NCBI RefSeq assembly: GCF_023702125.1
Contig: NZ_CP098415.1
Location: forward strand, 930,001 to 994,000
Direction of reading: 5' to 3'
Source: Halorubrum hochsteinianum
GTDB lineage: Archaea > Halobacteriota > Halobacteria > Halobacteriales > Haloferacaceae
DNA: 64,000 nt
Shown here: one piece after another, positions 43,419 to 53,203 of the stretch
Layout of the letters: each line of letters starts with the position of its first letter
How positions within the stretch are numbered: position 1 is the first letter of the stretch
Notes under the pieces: generated by a model
Told to the model about the DNA's origin: nothing
Databases searched by the model: none
What the model saw: the letters and a program-made list of their open reading frames with translations, nothing else
Position numbers and translations under genes: made by a program

Positions 43419-44559
43419 GGTCCGACGCCGACCGCGTCGCGGCCGCGTCCGGTTCTGGCTCCGGATCGTCCGGGGAGCGGGTCACCGAGAGGTCGAACGC
43501 GGCCGCGACGACGCCCCCGCCGGCGATCGTGACGGCGTTTTTCAGCGCGTGGTCGAGCGCCGCCGCGGCGAGCGCGGTCTCGGCCGGGACGGGCGTGACC
43601 GCGACGACGATGCCGGTGAACGCCGCCTCGTAGAGGCCGATCCCGCCCTGCGAGAGCGGCAGCACCTTCGCGAGGTTCCCGGCCGAGACCGCGAGCGTGC
43701 CGACGACGAGGAGCGTCGCGGGGTCGACCCCGCCCCCGAAGCCGCCCACGAGCGCGGCGAGCACGAGCACCGCGGTCAGGGCGTCCGCCGCCCACACGAC
43801 GCCGCTCGCGAGCGCCACCCGAGCGACCGCCCCGGCGTCGGCGGCGACCACCCGGACGGCGGCACCGAACCGGACGGCGGCGTCGACGGCCCCGGAGAGC
43901 CGGGAGCCGGCCGCGCGCTCGCGGAGGGTCGGACCGAACCGTCGGTCGCCGCGAGCGACCGCGACGCCGACGGCGGAGAGCGCCGCGGCCGCGAGCGCGG
44001 TCCCGGCGGCGGCCGCGACCGCCCGCCCCGACCCGTCCGGGGGCACGGACCGGCCCCCGGCGAGGAGGGCCGCGAGCGCGGCCCCGCCGGCCCCGCCGAG
44101 CGCGCCGAGCGCGACCAGGTCGAAGGCGCGCTCGACCGCCAACGACGCGACGCCAGTCGGGTACGGTACCTCGCGCCGGCGCTTCAGGAGGTACGCGCGG
44201 ACCCCGTCGCCGGCCCGCGCGGGGACGACCAAGTTCGCGGTCTGGCTGGCGAACACGGCCGCCGTGAGGAAGCCGGTCCGACAGCGGTGCCCCATCGGCG
44301 CGAGGATGTCGCCGTACCGCCGGCCCCGGACCGGCCACGACAGCAGGTAGACGACGAGCGCCGCGAGGAGGAGCCGCGGGTCCGCGGCGGCCGCGGCCGC
44401 GACGACGGCCTCGGCGTCCAGCGTCCGCGCCAGCACCGCGCCGCCGACGGCGAGGACGAGGACCGTCCCCGCGACCGCGATAGAGCCCCGCGGGAGCCGC
44501 TCGCGGATTCCGGAGAGCCGCTCGCGGAGCCGAGCGGCGACGACGCGCGGATTCATCAT
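43414..44559 (-). CDS. UPF0104/lysylphosphatidylglycerol synthase-type flippase-like membrane protein
   Basis: 381 residues from ATG 44559 (MMNPR; the second ATG at 44556 is equivalent). About eight membrane helices with family landmarks: WPVRGRRYGDILAPMG, FASQTANLVVPARAGDGVRAYLLKRR, VERAFDLVALGALG and LPLSQGGIGLYEAAFTGIV. This superfamily (AglD C-terminal-like, MprF N-terminal-like) moves or recognises lipid-linked molecules in the membrane. With the lipid-linked sugar synthase and GT39-like enzyme encoded nearby, flipping of a glycosylated lipid is plausible. The operator lies 4 nt upstream. Confidence 0.85.
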   Translation of the reverse strand: MMNPRVVAARLRERLSGIRERLPRGSIAVAGTVLVLAVGGAVLARTLDAEAVVAAAAAADPRLLLAALVVYLLSWPVRGRRYGDILAPMGHRCRTGFLTAAVFASQTANLVVPARAGDGVRAYLLKRRREVPYPTGVASLAVERAFDLVALGALGGAGGAALAALLAGGRSVPPDGSGRAVAAAAGTALAAAALSAVGVAVARGDRRFGPTLRERAAGSRLSGAVDAAVRFGAAVRVVAADAGAVARVALASGVVWAADALTAVLVLAALVGGFGGGVDPATLLVVGTLAVSAGNLAKVLPLSQGGIGLYEAAFTGIVVAVTPVPAETALAAAALDHALKNAVTIAGGGVVAAAFDLSVTRSPDDPEPEPDAAATRSASDR

Positions 44560-44562
44560 TTG

Positions 44563-44588
44563 TTTAGGTCGCCCTAAAGAACATAACG
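44563..44588. promoter_or_regulatory. iron-box operator 5 (TTTAGGTCGCCCTAAA)
   Basis: TTTAGG/CCTAAA arms at 44563-44578, 4 nt from ATG 44559. Minus-strand TATA-like GTTATGTTC at about 44579-44588. The weakest centre match, but the same architecture as operators 3 and 4. Confidence 0.72.
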
Positions 44589-44674
44589 CTGGCGGTTCGG
44601 AGAGGCGAATCTCGGGCCAAGACCGACGGCGTCCCGGCGTAACGCGTTTGCTCGTTGGTGTCGAACGACGCGTC

Positions 44675-44968
44675 ATGAACGCGAGCGAAGCGACCGATGG
44701 CGACGGGGTTCGAATGTGGCTCGTCGAGCGAACGTACTCGGACGACGAGCAGAACATGGTGATCCTCACGTACGCGACGCCGGACGGCGAGCGCTACTTC
44801 CGTAAGGAGCAGGCGCTCACCTCCTTCGCGGACGTGCGCGACACCACGGCCGCCGTCGACGCGCCGCCGTCGAACGTCGGGACCGTCGACGACCCCGACG
44901 ACCGCGAGCGGTACGCCGCGGAGGCGACGCGGATGGCGGACGCGCACGACCCCGACGACGTGATCTGA
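44675..44968 (+). CDS. small conserved hypothetical haloarchaeal protein
   Basis: 97 residues from ATG 44675 (an upstream in-frame start at 44648 gives an unconvincing extension). Core VRMWLVERTYSDDEQNMVILTYATPDGERYFRKEQALTSF looks like a small antiparallel beta sheet with a helix; the acidic C-terminal part is helical (DRERYAAEATRMADAHDPDDVI). Divergent from the flippase-like gene but lacking its own iron box. No family recognised. Confidence 0.65.
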   Translation: MNASEATDGDGVRMWLVERTYSDDEQNMVILTYATPDGERYFRKEQALTSFADVRDTTAAVDAPPSNVGTVDDPDDRERYAAEATRMADAHDPDDVI

Positions 44969-45006
44969 CCGACGGCCGACGCGGATCCGCGAGCGACCCC
45001 GCACAC

Positions 45007-45014
45007 CCTTTTGA
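45007..45014 (+). promoter_or_regulatory. TATA-like element for the rhomboid gene
   Basis: CCCTTTTGA-type element at about 45007-45014, about 28 nt upstream of ATG 45039. Confidence 0.4.
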
Positions 45015-45038
45015 CCGTTCGGGCCCAACGGCCGTTCG

Positions 45039-45599
45039 ATGCGTGCGACCCTCGAAACGCTCGGAATCGCCCTCCTCGTCGGCGCTGTTCAGGCCGCGCT
45101 CGGCGTCGTCGGTCTCGCGGGGCTGTTCGCGCTGTCGACCCCGCTGTCCGTCGCCCCGTGGACGCTCGTCACCAGCGTGTACGCGCACGGCTCCGTGAGT
45201 CACCTGCTGGCGAACGCCCTCTCGCTGCTGCTCGTCGGTCCCCTCGTCGAGCGGCGGACGACCCGCGGCCGCTTCCACGCGTTCGTCGTGACCGCCGGCG
45301 CGCTCGCGGGCGTCGCGCAGGTGACCGTCGGCGGCCTGCTCGGTCCCCGGGCCGCCGTCCTCGGACTCAGCGGCGCGGTGTTCGCGCTCGGCGGCTACCT
45401 GCTCGCGGGCAACGTTGTGAGCGCGACGCTGTTCGACCGCCTGCGGCTCTCGCCGCGCGTCCAGTTCCTGCTGTTCGGTCTCGTCGCCGTCGCCCTCACC
45501 GCGACGACGGCCGCGCCGGGCGTCGCGCTGATCGCGCACGCGACCGGCGCGTTCTGCGGGCTCGCGGCCGGTCGGGTCGGGCTCCTCGACGCGCGGTGA
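45039..45599 (+). CDS. rhomboid-family intramembrane serine protease
   Basis: 186 residues, six transmembrane helices. Rhomboid marks: HGSVSHLLANALSLLLVG with the oxyanion-side His/Asn, catalytic serine in GLSGAVFAL (GxSG), and catalytic His in IAHATGAFCG. The Ser-His dyad is therefore intact. It cleaves transmembrane substrates within the bilayer; substrates in haloarchaea are largely unknown. Single gene. Confidence 0.88.
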   Translation: MRATLETLGIALLVGAVQAALGVVGLAGLFALSTPLSVAPWTLVTSVYAHGSVSHLLANALSLLLVGPLVERRTTRGRFHAFVVTAGALAGVAQVTVGGLLGPRAAVLGLSGAVFALGGYLLAGNVVSATLFDRLRLSPRVQFLLFGLVAVALTATTAAPGVALIAHATGAFCGLAAGRVGLLDAR

Positions 45600-45682
45600 G
45601 GCGGAGTCCCGCTCCGGCGGCGTCGCCGGCGCAGTCGCTCGGCGGGTGAAAACAAAGAGAGGGTAGAGAAACGCCCTAGCGC

Positions 45683-45991
45683 TCAGTCTTCCAGAACGAT
45701 CTCGATGCTGACGTCGTTCGGCACTTGGACGCGCATGAGCTGGCGGAGCGCGCGTTCGTCGGCGTCGATGTCGATCAGACGCTTGTGGACGCGCATCTCC
45801 CAGTGCTCCCACGTCGCCGTCCCCTCACCGTCCGGGGACTTTCGCGACGGGATCTCGAGCGTCTTCGTCGGCAGCGGGATCGGGCCCGACAGGGCGACTC
45901 CCGTCGAGTCCGCGATCTCGCGGACGTCGTCGCAGATGTCGTCGAGGTCCTCGGGGCTCGTGCCGGCGAGGCGGACGCGTGCCTGCTGCAT
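45683..45991 (-). CDS. rpsJ: 30S ribosomal protein S10
   Basis: 102 residues, full length. [75 protein letters not shown] is a canonical archaeal S10 (uS10), with the long loop that reaches the head of the small subunit. It follows tuf by 3 nt, the classic archaeal tuf-rpsJ pair. Confidence 0.98.
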   Translation of the reverse strand: MQQARVRLAGTSPEDLDDICDDVREIADSTGVALSGPIPLPTKTLEIPSRKSPDGEGTATWEHWEMRVHKRLIDIDADERALRQLMRVQVPNDVSIEIVLED

Positions 45992-45994
45992 CGA

Positions 45995-47260
45995 TTATCG
46001 CTCGTTGACTTCCAGCACCTTGCCGGCCGCGATGGTCTGACCCATGTCGCGGATGGCGAAGCTGCCGAGTTCCGGAATCTCGCCGGACGGCTCGATGCTG
46101 AGCGGCTTCTGCGGGCGCACGGTGACGACCGCGGCGTCGCCGGACTTGATGAAGTCCGGGTTCTCCTCGGCGACCTCACCGGACGAGGGGTCGATCTTCT
46201 GATCGATGGACTCGATCGTACAGGCGACCTGCGCCGTGTGGGCGTGGAAGACCGGCGTGTAGCCGGCCGTGATCACCGACGGGTGCTGCATGACGACGAC
46301 CTGCGCCTTGAACGTCTCGGCGACGCTCGGCGGGTCGTCGGCCGGGCCACAGACGTCGCCGCGGCGGATGTCGTCCTTGCCGATGCCGCGGACGTTGAAC
46401 CCGACGTTGTCACCGGGCTCGGCCTTGGGCACCTCTTCGTGGTGCATCTCGACCGTCTTCACCTCGCCGCCCACGTCGGACGGCTGGAAGGAGACGTTGT
46501 CGCCGGTGTTGAGGATCCCGGTCTCGACGCGTCCCACGGGGACGGTCCCGATACCGGAGATGGTGTAGACGTCCTGGATCGGCAGGCGGAGCGGCGCGTC
46601 CGTCGGCGGCTCGGCCTCCGGCAGGTCGTTGAGCGACTCCAGCAGGGTCGGACCGTCGTACCAGTCGGTGTTCTCGGACGCCTCGGCGACGTTGTCGCCC
46701 TCGAACGCCGAGATCGGCACGAACGTGGTGTCGTCGGTCGCGAAGCGGACCTGGTTGAGCAGGTCCTCGACCTCGCCGATGACCTCCTTGTAGGAGGACT
46801 CCTGGTAGTCGACCAGGTCCATCTTGTTGACGCCGATGATGAGCTCGTTGATGCCCAGCGTGCGGGCCAGGAACACGTGCTCGCGGGTCTGGGGCGCGAC
46901 GCCGTCGTCGGCCGCGACGACGAGCACCGCGTTGTCGGCCTGCGAGGCACCCGTGATCATGTTTTTCACGAAGTCACGGTGGCCCGGGCAGTCGACGATG
47001 GTGAAGTAGTACTCGTCGGTGTCGAACTCCTGGTGGGCGATGTCGATCGTGACGCCGCGCTCGCGCTCCTCGGCGAGGTTGTCCATCACGTAGGCGAACT
47101 CGAAGCCGCCCTTGCCCTTCTCTTCGGCTTCCTCGCGGTGCTGCTCGATTACGTGCTCGGGGACGCTCCCCGTCTCGAAGAGGAGGCGACCCACGAGCGT
47201 ACTCTTGCCGTGGTCGACGTGGCCGATGATGGCCAGATTCTGGTGCGGTTTGTCACTCAT
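45995..47260 (-). CDS. tuf: translation elongation factor EF-1alpha
   Basis: 421 residues from ATG 47260 (earlier in-frame codons are upstream of the mapped homologous start). G motifs: GHVDHGKST (13-21), DCPGH, NKMDL and SAFEGD, then the two beta-barrel domains. It delivers aminoacyl-tRNA to the ribosome as the GTP form. TATA-like AACTTACTC on the minus strand (47287-47297) is about 30 nt upstream. Co-transcribed with rpsJ. Confidence 0.98.
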   Translation of the reverse strand: MSDKPHQNLAIIGHVDHGKSTLVGRLLFETGSVPEHVIEQHREEAEEKGKGGFEFAYVMDNLAEERERGVTIDIAHQEFDTDEYYFTIVDCPGHRDFVKNMITGASQADNAVLVVAADDGVAPQTREHVFLARTLGINELIIGVNKMDLVDYQESSYKEVIGEVEDLLNQVRFATDDTTFVPISAFEGDNVAEASENTDWYDGPTLLESLNDLPEAEPPTDAPLRLPIQDVYTISGIGTVPVGRVETGILNTGDNVSFQPSDVGGEVKTVEMHHEEVPKAEPGDNVGFNVRGIGKDDIRRGDVCGPADDPPSVAETFKAQVVVMQHPSVITAGYTPVFHAHTAQVACTIESIDQKIDPSSGEVAEENPDFIKSGDAAVVTVRPQKPLSIEPSGEIPELGSFAIRDMGQTIAAGKVLEVNER

Positions 47261-47286
47261 GGGGTAATCACGCGCTAAGGCGCTCT

Positions 47287-47297
47287 GTGAGTAAGTT
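47287..47297 (-). promoter_or_regulatory. promoter of tuf-rpsJ
   Basis: Minus-strand CGAAACTTACTC gives a purine-rich BRE followed by a TATA-like element about 30 nt from ATG 47260. The surrounding 47261-47400 holds no gene. Confidence 0.45.
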
Positions 47298-47438
47298 TCG
47301 GTTGATTCCACTAAAACGGTTTCGATACGTACCACAGAGTATCGGGCCGCAGTCCGGCGATTCTCGACAACGCGGGGCACGCCACGCCGCCGCACGCGAC
47401 GGCCGGTCGACCGATAGGAGGGTCGATCGCCGGCGTGA

Positions 47439-48437
47439 TCACTCCAGCCGCCCCACGTCGCCGAGGACCGCGCTCGCGGTCTCGGGACCGCCCGCGCCGC
47501 GCCCGGAGATGTTGAGCCGGCCGGCGTGAGAGGTCTCGATCTGGACGATGTTCTGGGTCCCGGAGACCGCGAGCGTCCCGTTCTCGGGGACGAGCCGCGG
47601 CGCGACGCGGACCGTGTCGCCGGTCGCCTCGCCGATCAGCCGCACCGTCCGCCCGTCCTCGGCCGCGAGCCGGAGCGCCGAGCCGGGCACGTCGCGGATC
47701 CCCTCCACGTCGGCGTCGGCGAGCGTGAACTCCCGGGCGTCAGCCGGGTCGTCGGCCGCGCCGAACGAGAGGACGTTCGCGAGGATGACGCACTTCAGCG
47801 CCGCGTCGGTCCCGTCCACGTCGAAGGAGGGGTCCGCCTCGGCGACGCCGAGGTCCTGCGCCTCCGCGAGCACGTGGTCGTAGTCGAGCCCCTCCGCGGC
47901 CATCCGCGTGAGGATGAAGTTCGCCGTCCCGTTGAGCACGCCGCGGACCGCGGTGACGTGGCCCGGCTCGATGTCCTCGACGGTCGAGACCGCCGGGATC
48001 GCGCCGCCGACCGTCGCCTCGAACCTGATCTCGCCGTCGCTGTCCGCGACGGCCGCACGCAGGTCGCCGAACCGCTCCGCGACCGGCCCCTTGTTCGCGA
48101 GGACGGCGTGGCGGTCGCGCTCCAGCGCGCGGGTCACGTGCGAGAAGCCGGGCTCTGCGTCGTCCAGCGTCGTCGGCGTCGCCTCGACGAGGACGTCGTA
48201 GTCGGCCGCGAGCGCGTCGTCCGGGTCGTCGTCGCCGACGATCCCGCGTTCCGCCTTCCGCGCGACGACGGCGTCCGGGTCGACGCCGACGGCCCCGTCA
48301 GCGCCTGCGCCGGCCGTTCCGTCCGCGACGACCGCGCTCGACGAGTCCGCGACGGCGACGACCTCGTGGCCGTACTCGCCCGCGAGTTCGACGACGGAGC
48401 GCCCGACCGCGCCCGCGCCGATAACGGCGAGTCTCAC
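47439..48437 (-). CDS. hom: homoserine dehydrogenase
   Basis: 332 residues from GTG 48437, which overlaps the stop of the ACT gene (GTGA); the open frame beyond it is a shadow. NAD(P)-binding [43 protein letters not shown] and the family signature [16 protein letters not shown], with [27 protein letters not shown]. It reduces aspartate semialdehyde to homoserine for threonine and methionine synthesis. It lacks its own ACT domain; the partner ACT protein is encoded immediately upstream. Confidence 0.95.
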   Translation of the reverse strand: MRLAVIGAGAVGRSVVELAGEYGHEVVAVADSSSAVVADGTAGAGADGAVGVDPDAVVARKAERGIVGDDDPDDALAADYDVLVEATPTTLDDAEPGFSHVTRALERDRHAVLANKGPVAERFGDLRAAVADSDGEIRFEATVGGAIPAVSTVEDIEPGHVTAVRGVLNGTANFILTRMAAEGLDYDHVLAEAQDLGVAEADPSFDVDGTDAALKCVILANVLSFGAADDPADAREFTLADADVEGIRDVPGSALRLAAEDGRTVRLIGEATGDTVRVAPRLVPENGTLAVSGTQNIVQIETSHAGRLNISGRGAGGPETASAVLGDVGRLE

Positions 48438-49042
48438 GCGTCCACCCCCGTGAGCGGCTCGACGACGCGGAGCTCCTTGTCGGCCGCGAGGTCCCGGACG
48501 GCCGCGATCGCCGCGTCCGTCTCGCCCGCGCGGGCTTCGAGCCGGAGCCGCGCGCTCGACACCTCCTCGGTCCCCTGCGGGGCCGCCAGCGACACGTCGG
48601 CGACCGAGGCCGACTCGCAGGCCTCGATCCGCGAGAGCGTGTCCGAGAGGTCCGTGTCGATGAGGTGGCCGAACAGGAGGATCGTCACCTCCTCTGCGTA
48701 CCGCTCCGTCCCCGCCTGCATCACGTTCACGCCCTCGCTGCGGAGGGCGTCGACGATCCCCTCGAACCGCTCCGCGGTCGCCTCGAAGTCGACCTCGACG
48801 GGGATCCGGCCGCGGGGGGTCTTGTTCCCGCGCTCGTGGTAGATCGACAGGAGGTTCCCGCCGTTGTCCGCGATCGGCTGGAGCGCGGCGAGCAGCTGGC
48901 CGGGCTCGTCGACGAGCTCCAGCCGGACCGTGTGCGTCGAGGGCGTCGCGGCCGCGTGACCCCCGTCCGGAGACGCGCCCGGAGCCGACGACTCCGACTC
49001 GTCGGACGCGGTCTCGGGGACCCCGTCGCGACCGTCGCTCAC
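48434..49042 (-). CDS. ACT-domain amino-acid-binding regulatory protein
   Basis: 202 residues from GTG 49042. The upstream leader ORF ends in a GTGA overlap with this codon, which favours it over the longer in-frame start at 49102. Two ACT-type halves: HTVRLELVDEPGQLLAALQPIADNGGNLLSIYHER, and RLRLEARAGETDAAIAAVRDLAADKELRVV after a FGHLIDTDLSDTLSRIE strand-helix. ACT domains bind amino acids; encoded directly before homoserine dehydrogenase, it is the likely threonine sensor for that enzyme. The N-terminal 50 residues are low complexity. Confidence 0.82.
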   Translation of the reverse strand: MSDGRDGVPETASDESESSAPGASPDGGHAAATPSTHTVRLELVDEPGQLLAALQPIADNGGNLLSIYHERGNKTPRGRIPVEVDFEATAERFEGIVDALRSEGVNVMQAGTERYAEEVTILLFGHLIDTDLSDTLSRIEACESASVADVSLAAPQGTEEVSSARLRLEARAGETDAAIAAVRDLAADKELRVVEPLTGVDA

Positions 49043-49179
49043 GCCGCCACCTCCGCGACCCCACCGCGGACGGTTCGGTCGCGGGTCGGCGTCCGCGGAC
49101 ACGCTCCTGTCCCCAACGTGGAGCGGTCGCTCGGTGGCTCCGTCGCGGTGCGCCAGAGGGGAGTCGTGCCCGTCTGCAT
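49039..49179 (-). CDS. 46-residue threonine-rich leader ORF
   Basis: ATG 49179 to TGA 49039, starting MQTGTTPLWRTATEPPSDRS. Ten of 46 codons are Thr. A TATA box at 49203-49210 stands about 27 nt upstream, so the mRNA begins at this ATG without a leader. The TGA overlaps the GTG start of the ACT gene. A leader peptide whose translation senses threonine supply for the homoserine operon is possible. It could also only couple translation to a GTG start. Not supported by known homologs. Confidence 0.4.
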   Translation of the reverse strand: MQTGTTPLWRTATEPPSDRSTLGTGACPRTPTRDRTVRGGVAEVAA

Positions 49180-49202
49180 ACCCGAACGGAGTCGGACGAT
49201 CC

Positions 49203-49210
49203 GGTATAAG
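49203..49210 (-). promoter_or_regulatory. TATA box of the ACT-hom operon
   Basis: Minus-strand CTTATACC, a strong haloarchaeal TATA. It is about 27 nt from the leader ORF ATG (49179) and about 165 nt from the ACT gene start, so the operon carries a 5' leader. Confidence 0.6.
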
Positions 49211-49441
49211 CCTTCGGCGGGGGCAGGCGTTGCCTCGCCGCCGCGGTTGTCAACGTACCCCACGGAATCGGGTGAGCCCGCCTCGAACGGACGCCGCCAC
49301 CCATACAGTTATCCGAGACCCGGACCGACGGCGGGGCGTGCGCTACCCTCCACGAGTCCCGTCGAGCGCCGGGACGCGATTCGCCGCACAGAGTTACCGC
49401 CAGTCGGGTCGCCGTCCGCCGAATCGGGGTCGTCGATCCAC

Positions 49442-49936
49442 ATGAGCGACGGCGGCCTCTCGGTCAACGGCCCGAAGACGCTCAAGGGCGCAGTCGCCGT
49501 GCTGCTCATCGGGCTCGCGGTGACCGGGTACGGCGCGTACGACTACACCCAGCAGTCGGACGCCGTGGACGACGCCGTCGAGGTCGACGCGACGATCACC
49601 GAACTCGACGTGGAGTCGACGTCGAGCGGTAGCAGCCGGGACGTTGACTATCGACCGACGGTCCGGTTCACCTACGAGTACGAGGGGACCGAGTACGCGG
49701 GGACGAACCTGTTCCCGTCGACGATCACGTCCGACTACGACACCGAGTCGGAGGCCCGCGAGGTCCTCGACGGCTACGCCGTCGGCGAGCCCGCCACCGC
49801 CTACGTCGACCCGTCGGACCCCGACGGAGCGTTCCTGCGGACCGAGACGTCGAACGCCCCGCTCGTCGCGGTGGCGGTCGGACTGCTGTTCGCGTTCGTC
49901 GGCGCGCGGGTGGCGCTCCGGCGCGTCCGCGGCTGA
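49442..49936 (+). CDS. DUF3592-like membrane protein
   Basis: 164 residues from ATG 49442. Two transmembrane helices, near the N-terminus (about 14-33, LKGAVAVLLIGLAVTGYGAY) and the C-terminus (about 140-158, PLVAVAVGLLFAFVGARVAL). Between them is a beta domain with DVDYRPTVRFTYEYEGTEYAGTNLFP and VGEPATAYVDPSDPDGAFL, the DUF3592 pattern. The domain would lie outside the cell. The family has no firm function. Confidence 0.8.
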   Translation: MSDGGLSVNGPKTLKGAVAVLLIGLAVTGYGAYDYTQQSDAVDDAVEVDATITELDVESTSSGSSRDVDYRPTVRFTYEYEGTEYAGTNLFPSTITSDYDTESEAREVLDGYAVGEPATAYVDPSDPDGAFLRTETSNAPLVAVAVGLLFAFVGARVALRRVRG

Positions 49937-50047
49937 CGAGCCAGCGTCGAACGGACCTGTCGCTGACGGCGGGAGCGCTTCGGACGGAGGCGTCGAGAAA
50001 GAAGTTCGCAGAAGGAAACCGCAGAGCCCGCGGACCGCGTCGCCGAC

Positions 50048-52237
50048 TTAGAAGTAGTCGATCGACTGCGGCAGTTCGAGCTTCATGCCCTTGCGCTCGC
50101 GGATCTCCATGATCTTCTCGCGCTGAAGGTTGTCCACGAGCACGCGGAAACCCGCGTTCTCGGTGTTCCACGAGGCGCGGCCCTCGGTGGCCGAGCGGAT
50201 GTCGGAGGAGAACCCGATCATCTCCTCGACGGGCGCGATGCCCTCGACGACCATGAGGTCGCCCTCCTGGTACATGTCGTCGACGCGGCCGCGGCGACCT
50301 TGGATCTCACCGGACGCCGCGCCCATGTGCTCGGAGGGCACGTCGATCCGGACGTCCTGGATCGGCTCGAGCAGGCGGACCTCGCCGTCGATCAGCGCGC
50401 GGTGGACCGCGTCGCGGACCGCGGGGATGACCTGCGCCGGACCGCGGTGGATGGTGTCCTCGTGGAGCTTCGCGTCGTGGAGGCGGAACAGCGACCCCTG
50501 GACCGGCTCGGCGGCCAGCGGGCCGTCGTCGAGCGCCTCCTGAAGCCCCTCAAGCACGAGCTCCATCGTCTCGTTGAGGTGCTGGATACCCTTCGTGTCG
50601 TCGATGAGGATGTTCGTCCGGTGGATGTCCTCGACGTTCTGGGAGGTGTCCTTGTCCATGCCGGCCTCCTGCAGCGCCTCGCGGCGCTCCAGTTCGGGCA
50701 TGTCCATCGAGACCTCGCCGAGCTGGATGGCGTCGACGATCTCCTGGTCGAGCGGCTCGACGGTGATGTAGAACTTGTTGTGGCGGTTCGGCGACTGCCC
50801 CTCGACCTCGCGGGAGGACTCCTGGGGCTGCTCGCGGAACACGACGATCGGCTCGCCGGTGATGACCGGGATGCCCTGGTTGTCGCGGATCCGCTGGGTG
50901 ATCACTTCGAGGTGAAGCTCCCCCTGCCCGCTGATGAGGTGCTCGCCGGTGTCCTCGTTGATCTCGATCTGGATCGTCGGGTCCTCCTTGGCGACCTGCT
51001 GGAGCGTCTCGATGAGCTTCGGCAGGTCGTCCATGTTCTGGGCCTCGACGGACTTCGTGATGACCGGCTCGGAGATGTGCTCGATCGACTCGAACGGCGT
51101 CATCTCGACGGACGAGACGGTGGAGCCGGCGATGGCGTCGCGCAGTCCGGTGACCGAGGCGATGTTCCCGGCCGGGACGCGGTCCACCTCCTCGCGCTCG
51201 GACCCCATGAAGAGGCCGACGCTCTGGATGCGGTTCTTGCCCGCCGTCCCCGAGACGTACAGCTCCTGACCCTTCTCCAGCGTGCCGGAGAAGACGCGGC
51301 CCGTCGCGATCTCGCCCGCGTGCGGGTCCATCGAGATGTCCGTGACCATGAAGACGACATCGCCGTCCTCGTCGACGAGCTGCATCCCCTCGGCCAGCTC
51401 GGTGTCCGGGTCGCCGCGCCAGATGCGCGGGACGCGGCGGGGCTGCGCGTCGACCGGGTTCGGGAAGTGCTCGCAGACCATGTCGAGCACGACGTCCGAC
51501 AGCGGCGTGCGCTCGTGGAGCTCCTGCCGCTTGTCGTTCTGCTCCAGCTCCATGATGTCGCCGAAGTCCATCCCGGTCCGCTGCATCGAGGGCATCGAGA
51601 CGCCCCACTTGTACAGCGCGGAGCCGAACCCGACCGTGCCGTCCTCGACGGAGACGGTCCAGTCCTCGGGGATGTCGTCCATGTTCTCGGCCATCCCGCG
51701 GATGAGCTCGTTGACGTCGGCGATGACCGACATCAGCCGCTCCTGCATCTCCTGGGGCCCCTCCTGGAGCTCCGAGATGAGGCGGTCGACCTTGTTGATG
51801 AACAGCGTCGGCTTCACGCCCTCGCGGAGCGCCTGCCGGAGCACCGTCTCCGTCTGCGGCATCGCGCCCTCGACGGCGTCGACGACCACCAGCGCGCCGT
51901 CGACCGCGCGCATCGCGCGGGTGACGTCGCCCCCGAAGTCCACGTGGCCCGGGGTGTCGATGAGGTTGATGAGGTGGTTGGTGTCCTCGTACTCGTGGGT
52001 CATCGAGACGTTCGCCGCGTCGATGGTGATGCCGCGCTCCTGTTCGTCCTCCTTCGTGTCCATCGCGAGCTGCTCTCCCGCGGTGTCCTCGGAGATCATG
52101 CCCGCGCCCGCCAGCAGGTTGTCGGAGAGCGTCGTCTTCCCGTGGTCGACGTGGGCGGCGATGGCGATGTTCCGGATGTGCTCCGGGTTGTCCATCAGCC
52201 GCTCACATTCCTGAACGATCTTCTTGCGTCGGCCCAT
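50048..52237 (-). CDS. fusA: translation elongation factor EF-2
   Basis: 729 residues from ATG 52237. AHVDHGKTT (28-36), switch and effector region [21 protein letters not shown] and NKVDRL, and domain IV with DTIHRGPAQ, whose His (about residue 597) is modified to diphthamide in archaea. It drives ribosomal translocation. Length and C-terminus (LPQSIDYF) are normal. Upstream 52238-52456 contains only promoters. Confidence 0.98.
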   Translation of the reverse strand: MGRRKKIVQECERLMDNPEHIRNIAIAAHVDHGKTTLSDNLLAGAGMISEDTAGEQLAMDTKEDEQERGITIDAANVSMTHEYEDTNHLINLIDTPGHVDFGGDVTRAMRAVDGALVVVDAVEGAMPQTETVLRQALREGVKPTLFINKVDRLISELQEGPQEMQERLMSVIADVNELIRGMAENMDDIPEDWTVSVEDGTVGFGSALYKWGVSMPSMQRTGMDFGDIMELEQNDKRQELHERTPLSDVVLDMVCEHFPNPVDAQPRRVPRIWRGDPDTELAEGMQLVDEDGDVVFMVTDISMDPHAGEIATGRVFSGTLEKGQELYVSGTAGKNRIQSVGLFMGSEREEVDRVPAGNIASVTGLRDAIAGSTVSSVEMTPFESIEHISEPVITKSVEAQNMDDLPKLIETLQQVAKEDPTIQIEINEDTGEHLISGQGELHLEVITQRIRDNQGIPVITGEPIVVFREQPQESSREVEGQSPNRHNKFYITVEPLDQEIVDAIQLGEVSMDMPELERREALQEAGMDKDTSQNVEDIHRTNILIDDTKGIQHLNETMELVLEGLQEALDDGPLAAEPVQGSLFRLHDAKLHEDTIHRGPAQVIPAVRDAVHRALIDGEVRLLEPIQDVRIDVPSEHMGAASGEIQGRRGRVDDMYQEGDLMVVEGIAPVEEMIGFSSDIRSATEGRASWNTENAGFRVLVDNLQREKIMEIRERKGMKLELPQSIDYF

Positions 52238-52425
52238 TATACCGAGTGTTATCGAAAGCAGGGTCAAAAGGGTAGTGTTTCGTCGCGGCCGTTTCGGCGG
52301 GGATCGACCCCAATCGCCGCCGATTTCGTGTCGATCGCTGTCACGGAACGGTCGGCGGGCCGGACCGTTCCGCGGCCGCCGACGTGACCGGTAGCCGGGG
52401 GAGCCGCCCGGAGGCATCGGGGCGG

Positions 52426-52433
52426 TTTTAAGT
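52426..52433 (+). promoter_or_regulatory. TATA box for the KDPG-type aldolase gene
   Basis: TTTTAAGT at 52426-52433, 27 nt from ATG 52457, for a leaderless transcript. Confidence 0.6.
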
Positions 52434-52456
52434 CCCGACTCGGGAAACGGGGACGC

Positions 52457-53101
52457 ATGAACGAGACGCTCTCGCACCTCGTCGACAGCGGCGTCGTCGC
52501 GGTGTTACGCGGGGTCCCGGCCGACCAGCTCATCGAGATCACCGAGGCGCTGCGCGAGGGCGGCGTCACCGCCGTCGAGATCACCGCCGACACGCCGGAC
52601 GTGGCGGAGAAGCTCGGCGAGGTCGCCGGCTCGTTCGACGACGAGGTCGTCGTCGGGACCGGGACGGTCCTCGACAGCGAGACCGCCCGGACCACGCTGA
52701 TGGCGGGCGCGGAGTTCGTCGTCTCGCCGAGCCTCCACGAGGACGTGATCGAGACGTGCAACCGGTACGGTGCCGTCACCGCGCCGGGCGTGATGACGCC
52801 GACCGAGGCGATCCGCGGTTACGAGGCCGGGGCCGACTTCGTGAAGGTGTTCCCCGCCAAGACCGTCGGTCCGGACCACCTCGGCGCGATGAAGGGGCCG
52901 CTCGGACAGATCCCGATGATGCCGACCGGGGGCGTGAGCCCGGACAACGCCGGCGAGTACATCGACGCGGGCGCGTTCGCGGTCGGCGCGGGCGGCGCGC
53001 TCGTCGACTACGACGCCGCCGAGCGCGGCGACTACGAGGTCATCACCGAGACCGCCCGGGAGTTCACGCGGGTCGTCGAGGAGGCCCGCGGAGACGACTG
53101 A
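52457..53101 (+). CDS. KDPG/KHG-type class I aldolase
   Basis: 214 residues, the length of bacterial-type Eda. [31 protein letters not shown] with the catalytic Glu, [41 protein letters not shown] with the Schiff-base Lys in VKVFPAK, and [29 protein letters not shown]. It cleaves 2-keto-3-deoxy-6-phosphogluconate to pyruvate and glyceraldehyde 3-phosphate in the semi-phosphorylative Entner-Doudoroff route of haloarchaea. Confidence 0.92.
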   Translation: MNETLSHLVDSGVVAVLRGVPADQLIEITEALREGGVTAVEITADTPDVAEKLGEVAGSFDDEVVVGTGTVLDSETARTTLMAGAEFVVSPSLHEDVIETCNRYGAVTAPGVMTPTEAIRGYEAGADFVKVFPAKTVGPDHLGAMKGPLGQIPMMPTGGVSPDNAGEYIDAGAFAVGAGGALVDYDAAERGDYEVITETAREFTRVVEEARGDD

Positions 53102-53203
53102 GACGCCTCGACTCCGAACGCGGCCGCCCCGCGGATCTCCCGACGTGTGCCGCGGCCGGACGACTGCCGTCCCCTTTTCCGAGCGAGCGGCGTAGCGCTG
53201 GTG

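Noticed and set aside
47439-49304. Longer homoserine dehydrogenase with a 288-residue N-terminal extension
   Set aside because: The extension is out of frame with the ACT-domain gene that occupies it, and the GTG at 48437 overlaps that gene's stop.
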